From: Candidatus Aenigmatarchaeota archaeon
GTDB lineage: Archaea; Aenigmatarchaeota; Aenigmatarchaeia; QMZP01
NCBI GenBank assembly: GCA_017609225.1
Contig: JAFCEK010000003.1
Coordinates: forward strand, 1-32,915
Direction of reading: 5' to 3'
DNA: 32,915 bases
Part shown: positions 1 to 6,831 of the stretch, one piece after another
How the letters are laid out: each line of letters starts with the position of its first letter
How positions within the stretch are numbered: the first letter of the stretch is position 1
The notes under the pieces: generated by a model
Seen by the model: the letters and a program-made list of their open reading frames with translations, nothing else
Databases searched by the model: none
Told to the model about the DNA's origin: nothing
Position numbers and translations under genes: made by a program

Positions 1-11
1 CTCTTAACTGA

Positions 12-98
12 GCAGGGAAAGAGCTTTCCCACGAAGAACGTATAAAACGCCTTAAAGAAGCAGGGATTCCAACAAGGATTGAGAGCAAGAGAGAATAA
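12..98 (+). pseudogene. 3' tail of an unidentified gene, reading frame broken
   Basis: An open frame enters from the window edge and ends at TAA 96-98. Its last residues read KELSHEERIKRLKEAGIP and then TRIESKRE. A TGA at 9-11 lies in the same frame, while the frame starting at base 1 reads LLTEQGKS. Restoring one base near 12 would join these as a LLTEAGKELSHEE-like stretch, which resembles the wing of a winged-helix regulator; that is a guess. Bases 15-30 form a perfect 7-bp hairpin (GGGAAAG/CTTTCCC). The final part belongs to the short tail repeat found four more times up to 2726. Most of the gene lies outside the window. Confidence 0.35.
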
Positions 99-103
99 AT
101 TTT
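44..103 (+). repeat. Tail repeat, copy 1
   Basis: The segment runs from AAAACGCC to AAATTTT and covers the end of the broken frame above, reading RLKEAGIP then TRIESKRE and stop. It aligns along its whole length with 792-850, and its core resembles the copies at 1580, 1917 and 2669. As the only copy attached to a longer coding frame, it may be closest to the source sequence. Confidence 0.5.
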
Positions 104-114
104 GCTCCAAAATA

Positions 115-735
115 CTAAAAAATCATCCAGAGCCATCCAATCTGAAATAATCCTAATTGTGCGAGCCATATAATAAGGTTGTTTGTGGAATGTGCTATCC
201 ATGCGGGGAGTAGGTTTTTCTGGTTTCTTTTATTGGAAGTATAGAAAAAAAGTGCATAAGAACTGCCATTGATAAAGTTGGGTATATTTATTCTCATATG
301 AAAAAGCATAAACAGAACAGATTGGATTAACAGGCCTGAAAGCAGTATTGAGATATAAGTGGGGTGTGACCTTTTCTTATTTTTTGCAAATGTCATGAAA
401 CTTCCAAAAAACATGCCCCGAAAGATCATTTCCTCCATAAGAGGTTGGATTACTACCATCAGTGGAAATATAATAATGGCTGTTGTTAAATCTATTTGAG
501 ATTCTCCAAGAAATGGATAGATTCCGTTCAGAAGGAAGATAACTAAAAAGGGAAAGAGAATTGTCCTGATGGGGTTTCCTAGAAAAATGCTGTATCTGAA
601 AACCCATTTCTTAAGTTTGTTCTGCCTTTTTCTTGGGATTTTTTGCTGATTTTTCTTAGCCCAAAAAAGAAACATTAGGAATAAAATTACAATAATATAT
701 TGAATAGTAAGTTCTAAAAGGTTCATAATCACCAT
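115..735 (-). CDS. CPBP family intramembrane metalloprotease
   Basis: This is a 206-residue polytopic membrane protein with the three CPBP (CAAX protease and bacteriocin-processing, Abi) signatures. Motif 1 is EEMIFR with glutamates 101-102 and Arg106, motif 2 is FMLFH ending at His146, and motif 3 is HSTNN (His182 to Asn186). These residues form the metal site within the membrane. Family members cleave prenylated proteins or peptides, or act in bacteriocin self-immunity; the substrate here is unknown. Hydrophobic segments lie near 8-25, 58-75, 85-100, 128-146 and 176-203. A TATA-like stretch at 746-757 lies about 25 bases before Met4, so a leaderless transcript may start at Met4 (base 726) rather than Met1. 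The gene lies between two tail repeats and faces away from them. Confidence 0.85.
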   Translation of the reverse strand: MVIMNLLELTIQYIIVILFLMFLFWAKKNQQKIPRKRQNKLKKWVFRYSIFLGNPIRTILFPFLVIFLLNGIYPFLGESQIDLTTAIIIFPLMVVIQPLMEEMIFRGMFFGSFMTFAKNKKRSHPTYISILLSGLLIQSVLFMLFHMRINIPNFINGSSYALFFYTSNKRNQKNLLPAWIAHSTNNLIIWLAQLGLFQIGWLWMIF

Positions 736-745
736 AAAATTAATT

Positions 746-757
746 ATTTATATAAAT
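746..757 (-). promoter_or_regulatory. TATA-like box for the CPBP protease
   Basis: The sequence ATTTATATAAAT is centred about 16 bases before Met1 and 25 before Met4 of the protease gene. The latter is the usual archaeal spacing for a leaderless transcript. Confidence 0.45.
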
Positions 758-791
758 AAAATAGAGCCAGGTTTTTGTTGTGACCAGCCTC

Positions 792-850
792 AAAACGCCT
801 CCTAAAAGCAAAAATTCCCAAAGGATTGGAGGCAAGAAGGAATAAATTTT
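792..850 (+). repeat. Tail repeat, copy 2
   Basis: It aligns base by base with 44-103 apart from a small indel. In the matching frame it reads RLLKAKIPKGLEARRNKFYK and stops at 861-863, with TGA at 781-783 just upstream and no start codon. It therefore looks like a detached C-terminal coding tail. It lies between the CPBP gene and the NYN gene. Confidence 0.5.
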
Positions 851-886
851 ATAAACCTAACTGATGTATAATAAAACAATATGTTC

Positions 887-926
887 CCCAGTCTTGCTCC
901 AGGGCTTGTCCCTGGGCGACACTGGG
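887..926. terminator. Nested hairpin beyond the NYN gene stop
   Basis: The outer stem is CCCAGT (887-892) with ACTGGG (921-926). Inside it CCAGGG (899-904) pairs with CCCTGG (910-915) around the loop CTTGT. It begins two bases beyond the stop of the minus-strand NYN gene, so a 3'-end structure or terminator is the simplest reading. It has no U-tract of the bacterial kind. A second nested hairpin with a similar plan, sharing the word AGGGCTTGT, lies at 1712-1746. Confidence 0.45.
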
Positions 927-927
927 T

Positions 928-1520
928 TTATGGTTCTCGTTTATTCTTGGTTTCCCTTAGGCACTCATGAATATAATCATCCAGTCTGATGGATCTGTCA
1001 CAAACCTGCTGAAGGTAATAAGATCCGCTTATTTTGAGATATGCGTTTTCTACTTTCTTTCCCAGCTTTTGGACTTTCCGTATTGCAGGAACGAAATCGC
1101 CATCACCACTTAGAATTATTGCAGTATCATATGCATCTTCATAAGCCATTGAAACAAGGTCTGTAGCCAAATATATGTCATCCCCCTTGACTGTGAATGA
1201 TAGTTTTCCTTTCAAATCCTTTGTTTTTCTCATTCTGCATAAAACCACATGAAAACCTGGTATTTTTCTAAGCTCATCAAAGAATTTCTGTTGCTTGAAA
1301 TAAATTTCTTCATTATATCCCCTATCAAGTGGTGCGTTATAGTAATAAACATCTATCAGCAGCCTTTTGTTTAATAATATGTCTATAATCTTCTGAAATC
1401 TATTTCACTATCCTTGAATCCGAATGTATCTTTTAGACTATGATAAAAATTGCTTCCGTCTATGAATATGACAACTCGTTCCCCAGATTCTGATACTTCA
1501 TCTCTCTTTTTATTGGCCAT
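928..1520 (-). pseudogene. NYN-domain (LabA/DUF88-like) putative RNase, frameshifted
   Basis: Two frames together encode one NYN (PIN-like) protein. The N-terminal part starts at ATG 1520-1518 (MANKKRDEV) and holds the first acidic motif, VVIFIDGSNFYHSL. It runs into TAG at 1383-1385. The other frame picks up near 1397-1402 as FQKIIDILLNKR, continues through YYYNAPLDRGYNE, and ends after AIILSGDGDFVPAIRK, the second acidic motif, with stop at 928-930. One lost T in GATTTTCAG would explain the break. NYN proteins are metal-dependent nucleases thought to act on RNA; the aspartates of the FIDGSN and SGDGDF motifs are present. The uninterrupted 3' part alone would start at an internal Met near 1248. 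The lesion may be real decay or a one-base assembly error. Confidence 0.75.
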
Positions 1521-1579
1521 TTGAAAAATATTATTTTGTGATTAATAAATTAGTTGATATTCAAACACATGCCTGAAAT

Positions 1580-1637
1580 GCATCCAAGAAACAAAAAATT
1601 CCCAAAGGATTGTTTAAGAAGGGATGAAAAGGTTTTA
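1580..1637 (+). repeat. Tail repeat, copy 3
   Basis: It starts with GCATCCAAGAAAC and ends in GATGAAAAGGTTTTA. The matching frame reads SKKQKIPKGLFKKG and stop, preceded by a stop codon. It is nearly identical to the copy at 2669-2726 over about 58 bases, which is much closer than to copies 1 and 2. Confidence 0.65.
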
Positions 1638-1711
1638 CAGTTCCCAGGCCATAAGGCATAAAAGTAATCTTTTTAAAGTAAATGGTTTAATTATTAATTG
1701 AACAGGGCTTG

Positions 1712-1746
1712 TGGGGATGTCTACCTGTCCAGGACAGGCCGCCCCA
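1712..1746. other. Nested hairpin in the gene-poor interval
   Basis: TGGGG (1712-1716) pairs with CCCCA (1742-1746). Inside, CCTGTCC (1724-1730) and GGACAGG (1732-1738) flank a single A, so in RNA the stem would be about 5 bp with a small loop. It has the same two-stem, asymmetric-loop plan as 887-926 and also follows a minus-strand frame. A 3'-end structure or small structured RNA is possible. Confidence 0.4.
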
Positions 1747-1916
1747 TGAGATCATGTTCATTTATGGGTTCATATATCCTTTACCAATTTCTGTATTTCC
1801 TTTAAGGATATTTTTCTTGGTTTAACTACCCCTCTTTTCATACATCCTTTCCGCTGGTATCAATTCCAAAAAGCATATATAATTTTGTTGATTTTACTTA
1901 AATTTGATAATAAACT

Positions 1917-1964
1917 TCCAAGAAACAAAAAATTCCCAAAGGATTGTTTAGGAGGAGAGAATGA
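1917..1964 (+). repeat. Tail repeat, copy 4
   Basis: It shares TCCAAGAAACAAAAAATTCC and onward through GGATTGTTTAGGA with the copies at 1580 and 2669, then diverges after GAGAGAATGA. The matching frame reads SKKQKIPKGLFRRRE and stop, again with a stop codon just upstream. It lies about 50 bases before the DUF4258 gene. Confidence 0.65.
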
Positions 1965-2012
1965 ATTCTGATTTCTGCAAATCAATTTATATCAGGCTTT
2001 CTTATATTGTTC

Positions 2013-2348
2013 ATGGTTTTAGAAGATATATATCAGATAAAAAGAAAGCTAAGATCCATAGAAAGAATAAAATTTTCAAAACATGCAGAAAAGAAAATTG
2101 AAACAAGAAAAATAAACAAAGAATTTGTGATTAAAAATCTGAGAGATCCAGAAAAATTAAGAAAATTCTCATCTGAACCTGATAAATATCCTGGTGAAAA
2201 ATATGAGCTTTATTTCTATATCAATAAAAGAAAGAGTCTTAAAGTGGTTGTTAGTTTTTTCTGTAAAGATTTAAATGTAGTAACTTCTCATATAATATTA
2301 AACAAAAGGTTAAAATGGGTGGAAAAATGGCGAAAGAAGCGAAAATAG
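2013..2348 (+). CDS. DUF4258-like protein, putative toxin of a TA pair
   Basis: The 111-residue basic protein has the DUF4258 pattern: an early FSKHAEKKIETRKI segment (the F-S-x-H-A..R-x-I signature), then a beta-rich half with YELYFYINKRKSLKVVVSF. This fold is RelE-like and such genes usually sit beside a DUF2283 gene in archaea, as here. The activity would be presumed RNA cleavage or translation interference, not shown. A TTG lies six bases upstream in frame, but the ATG at 2013 is preferred because a TATA-like AATTTATATC at 1984-1993 sits about 25 bases before it, giving a leaderless message. It overlaps the next gene. Lysine-rich and AT-rich like its surroundings. Confidence 0.7.
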   Translation: MVLEDIYQIKRKLRSIERIKFSKHAEKKIETRKINKEFVIKNLRDPEKLRKFSSEPDKYPGEKYELYFYINKRKSLKVVVSFFCKDLNVVTSHIILNKRLKWVEKWRKKRK

Positions 2349-2656
2349 ACTATGACAAGGAAAACGATATCCTGTATGTGCATACAGGGCAAAATGTGAG
2401 CGATAGTGTGGATTTCGATAATTTTGTTATTGATTACTCTAGAGAAGGAATGATAGTAGGAGTGGAAATAATGAGAGCTTCTGAATTCATAGAAAAATTC
2501 GGATTATCAAAGGAATTTTTGATTAAGGCGGAAAAGGCTTCTTTAAGTGTTATACAAGGCAGAGAGTATGCATTAATAAAAATAACTGTTTTTGCAGTAG
2601 GAAAAATGAAGGAAATAACTGTTCCTTCACCTGTTCCCCAAATGGTTAAAGTTTAG
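2327..2656 (+). CDS. DUF2283 protein, putative antitoxin
   Basis: The protein opens MAKEAKIDYDKENDILYVHT, the hallmark of DUF2283 (a tyrosine-aspartate start followed by a D-I-L-Y strand), and continues with VIDYSREGMIVGVEIMRASE. It is about 109 residues, longer than many family members because of a C-terminal tail from residue 65. An ATG at 2315 is in frame, but the ATG at 2327 has GGTGG five bases upstream and fits the family start better. It overlaps the DUF4258 gene by 22 bases, which implies translational coupling and a shared transcript. A partner or antitoxin role for the upstream protein is inferred from this pairing, which recurs in archaeal and cyanobacterial genomes. Confidence 0.75.
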   Translation: MAKEAKIDYDKENDILYVHTGQNVSDSVDFDNFVIDYSREGMIVGVEIMRASEFIEKFGLSKEFLIKAEKASLSVIQGREYALIKITVFAVGKMKEITVPSPVPQMVKV

Positions 2657-2668
2657 CAACCATCCAAT

Positions 2669-2726
2669 GCATCCAAGAAACAAAAAATTCCCAAGGGATT
2701 GTTTAGGAAGGGATGAAAAGGTTTTA
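2669..2726 (+). repeat. Tail repeat, copy 5
   Basis: It is nearly identical to 1580-1637, differing by a few substitutions, and reads SKKQKIPKGLFRKG and stop. It begins 12 bases after the DUF2283 stop codon. The two copies share the upstream word AATGCATCCAAG as well. Confidence 0.65.
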
Positions 2727-2776
2727 TTAAAGGGATGTTCTAAAAAGAGAAAGACCTTTTCAGATTTTTGATGATT

Positions 2777-3088
2777 TTAAGGTATAAAAGAAACTCTTTC
2801 ACTTATTACAGAAAAGGAATGAATTTTGAAACATGCAGAGAGGCAATTAAAAAATGCAAAAAATTCATAAGAGAAATTAAAAAGCTGATGGGATTGTAAA
2901 TAAGTAGTAGCACCAAATCCTGTAAAGATAAAAATTATAATAGAAATAAGAAAGCAAACTGTGATTAATATTTTTGTAACCATTATCAGTTTGGGGTTTG
3001 TTAATCTGCTCCAGAGTGTATAAAGATTATAAAAAAGCTTCTCTGAATCTGGTTGTGGATATGGAGGTAACTTTTTCTCTTTCTTCAT
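2777..3088 (-). CDS. Small single-pass membrane protein, unknown
   Basis: The 103-residue product has a charged, proline-containing N-terminus (MKKEKKLPPYPQPDSEK), one clear membrane helix at about 34-58 (an IMVTKILITVCFLISIIIF run) and a second, weaker hydrophobic stretch near 69-87 with two cysteines. I recognise no family. A TATA-like TTTTTATATC at about 3114-3124 lies some 30 bases before the ATG, which supports expression. The charge rule would place the N-terminus in the cytoplasm. It stands alone on the minus strand after the next gene upstream (3133-3678) and could share its transcript. Confidence 0.45.
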   Translation of the reverse strand: MKKEKKLPPYPQPDSEKLFYNLYTLWSRLTNPKLIMVTKILITVCFLISIIIFIFTGFGATTYLQSHQLFNFSYEFFAFFNCLSACFKIHSFSVISERVSFIP

Positions 3089-3132
3089 ATTATCATGTAG
3101 AAATTGAATTCATTGATATAAAAATAATAGAA

Positions 3133-3678
3133 TCAATTAAGACTAGGTTCTATATATCTGCCCATTGGAAAGTGTTGCGCAGGTTTTTGCCTTCTTCTGA
3201 GCTTGGCAATGTAAATTCCTGAAGGAAGCTGCTCCTCTGCCATATCTATAAATACATTATCACCACATGGTCCATTAAATTCATATTCTCTTTCTTTGCC
3301 GTTTTCATCCTCCAGCACCAGATTTACATTGTTTGGTTTCAATATAGCAATTTTCCAATTCAATGGAATGAGTCCTGTTTTTTCGTCTTCAATTACCGGA
3401 GTGAACATAACTATATCAACTGGTTTGTCTGTCCTATTAGATTTTTTACCTAATATAGCATGAAACGAGTAAGGGTGTTTTACAACGCTTAGTTGTACTG
3501 TTTCAGGATCCCTATAAGCTATATCTTCAAAATATTGGCCACAGTATGCAGCAACCAGTTTGCCAAAATCGAATTCTAGATAAAAATTTTCAATATGTCT
3601 GTCTAATTCTGCTACGATGTTTGCTGCAGCTTTAAGATATGATTTTAACATCTCCTCAGAGGGGAATTCATCTTCCAT
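3133..3678 (-). CDS. Conserved-looking hypothetical protein, 181 residues
   Basis: I do not recognise a family. The N-terminal 50 residues look helical and acidic (SEEMLKSYLKAAANIVAELD). The rest alternates strand-like segments, including HPYSFHAILGKK, VDIVMFTPVIEDEKTG and a late SGIYIAKLRRR strand that resembles the last strand of a beta-sandwich. There is no signal peptide or membrane segment. The start is well supported: ATG at 3678 with TTTATAAATT about 25 bases upstream, typical of leaderless archaeal transcripts. Its length and regular codon use make it a likely real gene. Confidence 0.6.
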   Translation of the reverse strand: MEDEFPSEEMLKSYLKAAANIVAELDRHIENFYLEFDFGKLVAAYCGQYFEDIAYRDPETVQLSVVKHPYSFHAILGKKSNRTDKPVDIVMFTPVIEDEKTGLIPLNWKIAILKPNNVNLVLEDENGKEREYEFNGPCGDNVFIDMAEEQLPSGIYIAKLRRRQKPAQHFPMGRYIEPSLN

Positions 3679-3768
3679 GATAAAAATTAAAGCGAAAAAT
3701 TTATAAATAGAACATATTTTTATGCTGCTTCAGGAAAAGAATTAAAACCTATTTACAAATATTTTCTT

Positions 3769-4065
3769 ATGGCAGTATCAGTGCTTTTGAATACAGCAGA
3801 GGAGGAAATTCCTGGATACAGGTGGATTGGAACATTTAATCCTTTTTCTCATCTTGATGAAAAAGAGCCGCCGTATTCTGACAGGGATATAAGGAATCTT
3901 ACTGGGAAAAGATGGGATATACCAGCTGAGGATATAATGATAAGGGATTCAAGGATAATGGAAGGGGGGAGGGCTGTTTATGTGCCTGAAAATGCTTCCC
4001 CGAAAAAGCATGAATTATTGCCCAAACATGAATTAGAACAAGAAATAAAACAAAGGAGCGGATAA
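3769..4065 (+). CDS. Hypothetical protein, 98 residues
   Basis: A soluble, acidic product with no recognised domain. A central part, FNPFSHLDEKEPPYSDRDIR, carries several aromatic and charged residues; the C-terminus is a lysine- and glutamate-rich helix-like tail (KHELEQEIKQRSG). It diverges from the 3133-3678 gene, with a 90-base AT-rich promoter region between them. The stop abuts the stop of the convergent gene 4066-4368 without a spacer. Confidence 0.45.
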   Translation: MAVSVLLNTAEEEIPGYRWIGTFNPFSHLDEKEPPYSDRDIRNLTGKRWDIPAEDIMIRDSRIMEGGRAVYVPENASPKKHELLPKHELEQEIKQRSG

Positions 4066-4368
4066 TTAAAATATATCATCAGCATTATAATCTGCTGGTC
4101 TGGGTTTAGTGTTTTTCCATTCAGGCGGCTTCATGTCATGGAGCTGGAGTAATACTGGTGCTGCGGATTCTGTTTTTTCCTGTTTTGTTCTTTCTTTTTG
4201 CCGGAGTTTTCTTGTCTGGTATTCCCGGCATCCCAAATGCCTTCTGGTAAAGCAAACACGCTCGGCTTCAGGCAGCTCAAACTCATAATCTGCTCCATAT
4301 TCTGAGTCAGGGCCGCATTCTCTTCTGAACGGGCAGCGCCATATTCCAATAAATCTGTATATGGGCAT
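4066..4368 (-). CDS. Four-cysteine small protein, putative metal binder
   Basis: The product has four cysteines in two spaced pairs, CPFRREC (Cys12, Cys18) and CFTRRHLGC (Cys39, Cys47), numbered from the start chosen here. This could bind zinc or an iron-sulfur cluster, though I cannot name the family. The longest frame begins at 4419, but the TATA-like AATTTATAAA (4395-4404) would then lie inside the coding region. The ATG at 4368 (MPIYRFIGIWRCPF) sits about 30 bases after that box and is the likelier start. The C-terminal half is charged and probably disordered. Confidence 0.5.
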   Translation of the reverse strand: MPIYRFIGIWRCPFRRECGPDSEYGADYEFELPEAERVCFTRRHLGCREYQTRKLRQKERTKQEKTESAAPVLLQLHDMKPPEWKNTKPRPADYNADDIF

Positions 4369-4394
4369 AAATCTCAGGATAGTATTGGCATAAA

Positions 4395-4404
4395 AATTTA
4401 TAAA
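4395..4404 (-). promoter_or_regulatory. TATA-like box deciding the start of the four-cysteine gene
   Basis: AATTTATAAA read on the minus strand as TTTATAAATT, about 30 bases before ATG 4368. Confidence 0.45.
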
Positions 4405-4473
4405 CCTGATTTTCAGCATTTCCTGGGATTTGACAGTATCTTATAATTTAAACATACTATACAATTATTAAAT

Positions 4474-5034
4474 ATGGGTAGTCTTGCTCTGGCTGGGGGG
4501 ATTTGCGCAGTGCTGGGGTTTCTGGTTTTTACTGGCTCTGTGCTTGCAGCAGTGTCCTTGAAGCCAGGCTATGATATAGCAAACCAGTTCCTGAGCCAGC
4601 TGGGTGCAGGGGGGCCATCAGCGCCAGTGTTTAACAATGCAGTGATTCTTTCAGGTATTCTGCTGCTTGTTTTCTTTCTGGGGCTGCACAGCTATCTGGG
4701 CACAGGGAAGTTTGGAGTTCTGTTCGGGGTTCTTGCATCGCTTGCGCTTGTGGGTGTTGGTGCTTTCCCTGTTAACAATGCACTGGGAAGCGGGCAGATG
4801 CATAACTATATGTCTTATGCGTTCTTTATTCTTTAAGCAGCAGCTGTTTTCTTTCTTGGCATCAGGATGGCATTAATGCCTGGAGAGAGAATATATGGGT
4901 TCCTTGGGTTTGTTGTGCTGGGGGTTTTCATTTCACTGGGAATCATAGTTTCGCCTGTAATGCAGAAAATCGGGGTGTTTGCGCTTTTGCTGTGGGTTCT
5001 GGTGCTGGGCGTGCATATGATCAGAAACAGGTAA
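4474..5034 (+). pseudogene. DUF998 family membrane protein with an in-frame stop
   Basis: The frame codes for a 186-residue polytopic membrane protein typical of DUF998: GYDIANQFLSQLGAGG after the first helix, AFPVNNALGSGQMHNYMSY in the middle, and further helices. It is cut by TAA at 4834-4836, right after HNYMSYAFFIL, and the same frame then continues as AAAVFFLGIRMALMPGERIY to a stop at 5032-5034. No shift is needed, so one base change (for example TTA to TAA) explains the break. The first part alone (120 residues) would lack the last two helices. Genuine loss or a single-base error are both possible; readthrough is unlikely because the codon is TAA. Confidence 0.7.
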
Positions 5035-5042
5035 TTATTCTG

Positions 5043-5817
5043 TTAATACCTTGTCATGACTCCGCTTATTCTGCTTTTTCTCAGGCCCTTTTTGAATGCC
5101 AGGATTCCTATTGCAAGAAATACCAGACTAAGCAAAAATCCTGCAAGCATTTCAAGCAATGGTTCTGCTCCTGAAAAGAATGCCCATGCTGTTTATTGCA
5201 TGTGTGGTTGGAAGAATCTGTGACACTGCCTGCATAGGAGCAGGGAGAACAGAGGCAGGATAATAAACCCCTGAAAATATCATTATAACCCCTGTCATTG
5301 TCCAGATAAGAGACATGTATTTTTCGCTCTGTGATATCAGAAGGCTGTCTATCATCAAGCCTATGCCTGTGGCGAATATAAACACAATAAGAAGGTTTGG
5401 TATGAGCCAGAGCCAGGCACTGAACAGGTTAAATCCGAAAACCAGCAGGCCTGCAGCAGCCACAAGGAAGAATGTAAGCACTGAGCTTATCAGACCGAAA
5501 ACAGAATTGCCCAGTATGAAATGCCTTATTCTGGAATTTCCTGCAAAGGAGTGCCTTAGGCAGTTGCTCCATATGTCAAGGGTTATGCCAAAGGTAATTG
5601 CCCTCTGGGATACATCATAAAAATTCCAGGATATCACACCAACCAGAACATAAAGTATTGAGTCAAGGGGTGCTCCCTGGGTTATAAGGAAGAATGCATA
5701 TATGCCTATTGAAAGGAGGCCTATAAAGGGATATACAAAAATCCAGGCAAGTTCACCCGGCCTTCTACTCATTATCTTCCACTGCTTGTAAATATATGAT
5801 GTTGTTTCCTCAAACAT
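5043..5817 (-). pseudogene. ABC-2 type transporter permease, frameshifted near the C-terminus
   Basis: The 221-codon frame from ATG 5817 encodes an ABC-2 exporter permease: amphipathic N-terminus, six-helix pattern, and the conserved late motif VYYPASVLPAPMQAVSQILP followed by THAINSMGIL. At an A-run at 5174-5177 (TTTT on the coding strand) the frame leaves the family sequence and stops at 5152. Removing one T lets it continue as SGAEPLLEMLAGFLLSLVF and end at 5043-5045 (GVMTRY), which supplies the missing last helix. Full length would be about 257 residues. Its start overlaps the end of the ATPase gene by 8 bases, so the two form one transcription unit and one exporter. A homopolymer slip may be an assembly error. 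Confidence 0.75.
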
Positions 5818-6784
5818 TTTCCCTCCAAATCTCTCCTAGCATGTGCCTGGGACCCCTCTGCCCTATCACGCTTAGAAACACATCCTCAAGGCTTGCCTTC
5901 TTTATCTCAAGGTCTTTTATTCTGAATTTTCTGGATTTCAGGGCTTTTGTTATGGAGTTAAGCCTTTTCAGTCCGGAATCCACTGAAATGAAAACCCCGT
6001 CAGTTACAGCAACTCCCTTAACGCCAGGAATACTCCTCAGGAAGCCAATGTTTTCATATCTGTCAAGGTAAAGGTGTATCACATCAGGTATTCTGAGCTT
6101 TCTCTTTATGTCAGATATATCTCCTTCTTCCACTATGTTTCCCCTGTTTATTATGGCTACTCTCCTGCACATCTCTTCAACCTCATACAGGGAATGTGAA
6201 GTCAGTATAACGGTCATATCCCTCTCTTTTATCATATCTATTATGAAATTCCTCACATCTATTGAAACCTCAACATCCAGGCCTGCAGTGGGCTCATCCA
6301 GAAACAAAACCTCAGGCTCGTTTATCAGTGATTTTGCCACTGCAACCTTCTGCCTCATTCCGGTTGAAAGGTCTGAAAAATATTTGTTGCTGAATTTGGA
6401 TATGCCCAGGTTCTTTATCAGATATTCTATTCTTTTCTTCCTTTCCGGGTTCTTTACCCCGTAAAGCCTTCCGTAATATTCCAGTATCTCCCTGGCAGTC
6501 ATATCCCAGTAAAAGAAGCTTCCACCAAAACAGAGTCCTGTTCTTTTTCTTATCTCATCACCGCCCTTCTCTATATCAAGGCCCAGCACCCTGGCTGTGC
6601 CTGAGGTTGGGAGAAGCAGCGTGGATAGTATGTATATGAGGGTTGTTTTCCCTGCCCCGTTTGGTCCCAGAAGACCGAAAATTTCCCCCTTCTTTATTTT
6701 AAGGTCTATGCCTTTCAGCGCCCAGATGCATTTCTTGTCTGATCTGAAGCATTTCTTCAGGTTTGATACCTCTATCGCATTCAT
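5810..6784 (-). CDS. ABC-2 type exporter ATP-binding protein
   Basis: This 324-residue ATPase would power export of an unknown substrate, possibly a drug or lipid, through the permease encoded next to it. It has Walker A GPNGAGKTT (residues 40-48), the signature LSTGMRQK (139-146), Walker B VLFLDEPTAGLD (159-170) and the switch His197. At the Q-loop position the sequence is GLCFGGSFFYWDM, so glycine replaces the usual glutamine. The last 90 residues form the C-terminal extension common to DrrA/NatA-like subunits. It is divergent from the MscS gene with a 47-base intergenic space and is the first gene of the two-gene unit. Confidence 0.9.
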   Translation of the reverse strand: MNAIEVSNLKKCFRSDKKCIWALKGIDLKIKKGEIFGLLGPNGAGKTTLIYILSTLLLPTSGTARVLGLDIEKGGDEIRKRTGLCFGGSFFYWDMTAREILEYYGRLYGVKNPERKKRIEYLIKNLGISKFSNKYFSDLSTGMRQKVAVAKSLINEPEVLFLDEPTAGLDVEVSIDVRNFIIDMIKERDMTVILTSHSLYEVEEMCRRVAIINRGNIVEEGDISDIKRKLRIPDVIHLYLDRYENIGFLRSIPGVKGVAVTDGVFISVDSGLKRLNSITKALKSRKFRIKDLEIKKASLEDVFLSVIGQRGPRHMLGEIWRENV

Positions 6785-6831
6785 ATTGCCTCTATTGAAT
6801 ACTTTTAAGTAATCCGGATAATAAAATTATC

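Larger units (their letters stand above)
1521..2012. other. Gene-poor interval with two tail repeats, a nested hairpin and a possible 23-codon frame
   Basis: No convincing gene is seen in these 490 bases. The stretch holds tail repeats at 1580-1637 and 1917-1964 and a nested hairpin at 1712-1746. On the minus strand a tiny frame, 1841 down to 1770, reads MKRGVVKPRKISLKEIQKLV and ends in KDI. A TATA-like ATTATATATGC lies about 35 bases before it and the hairpin follows it, so a short transcript is possible. It could equally be the remnant of a decayed gene. Near 1984-1993 there is a TATA-like box for the next gene. Confidence 0.4.

Noticed and set aside
2998-3222. A 74-codon plus-strand frame
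   Set aside because: It overlaps two minus-strand genes with better promoters and reads as low-complexity shadow sequence.
4834-4836. Recoded stop codon in the DUF998 gene
   Set aside because: Pyrrolysine uses TAG and selenocysteine TGA; this codon is TAA and no structural signal follows, so a nonsense change or sequence error is simpler.
5174-5177. Programmed frameshifting in the ABC permease
   Set aside because: The run of four T is weak as a slippery site and no downstream structure is evident; other single-base breaks nearby make decay or assembly error more likely.
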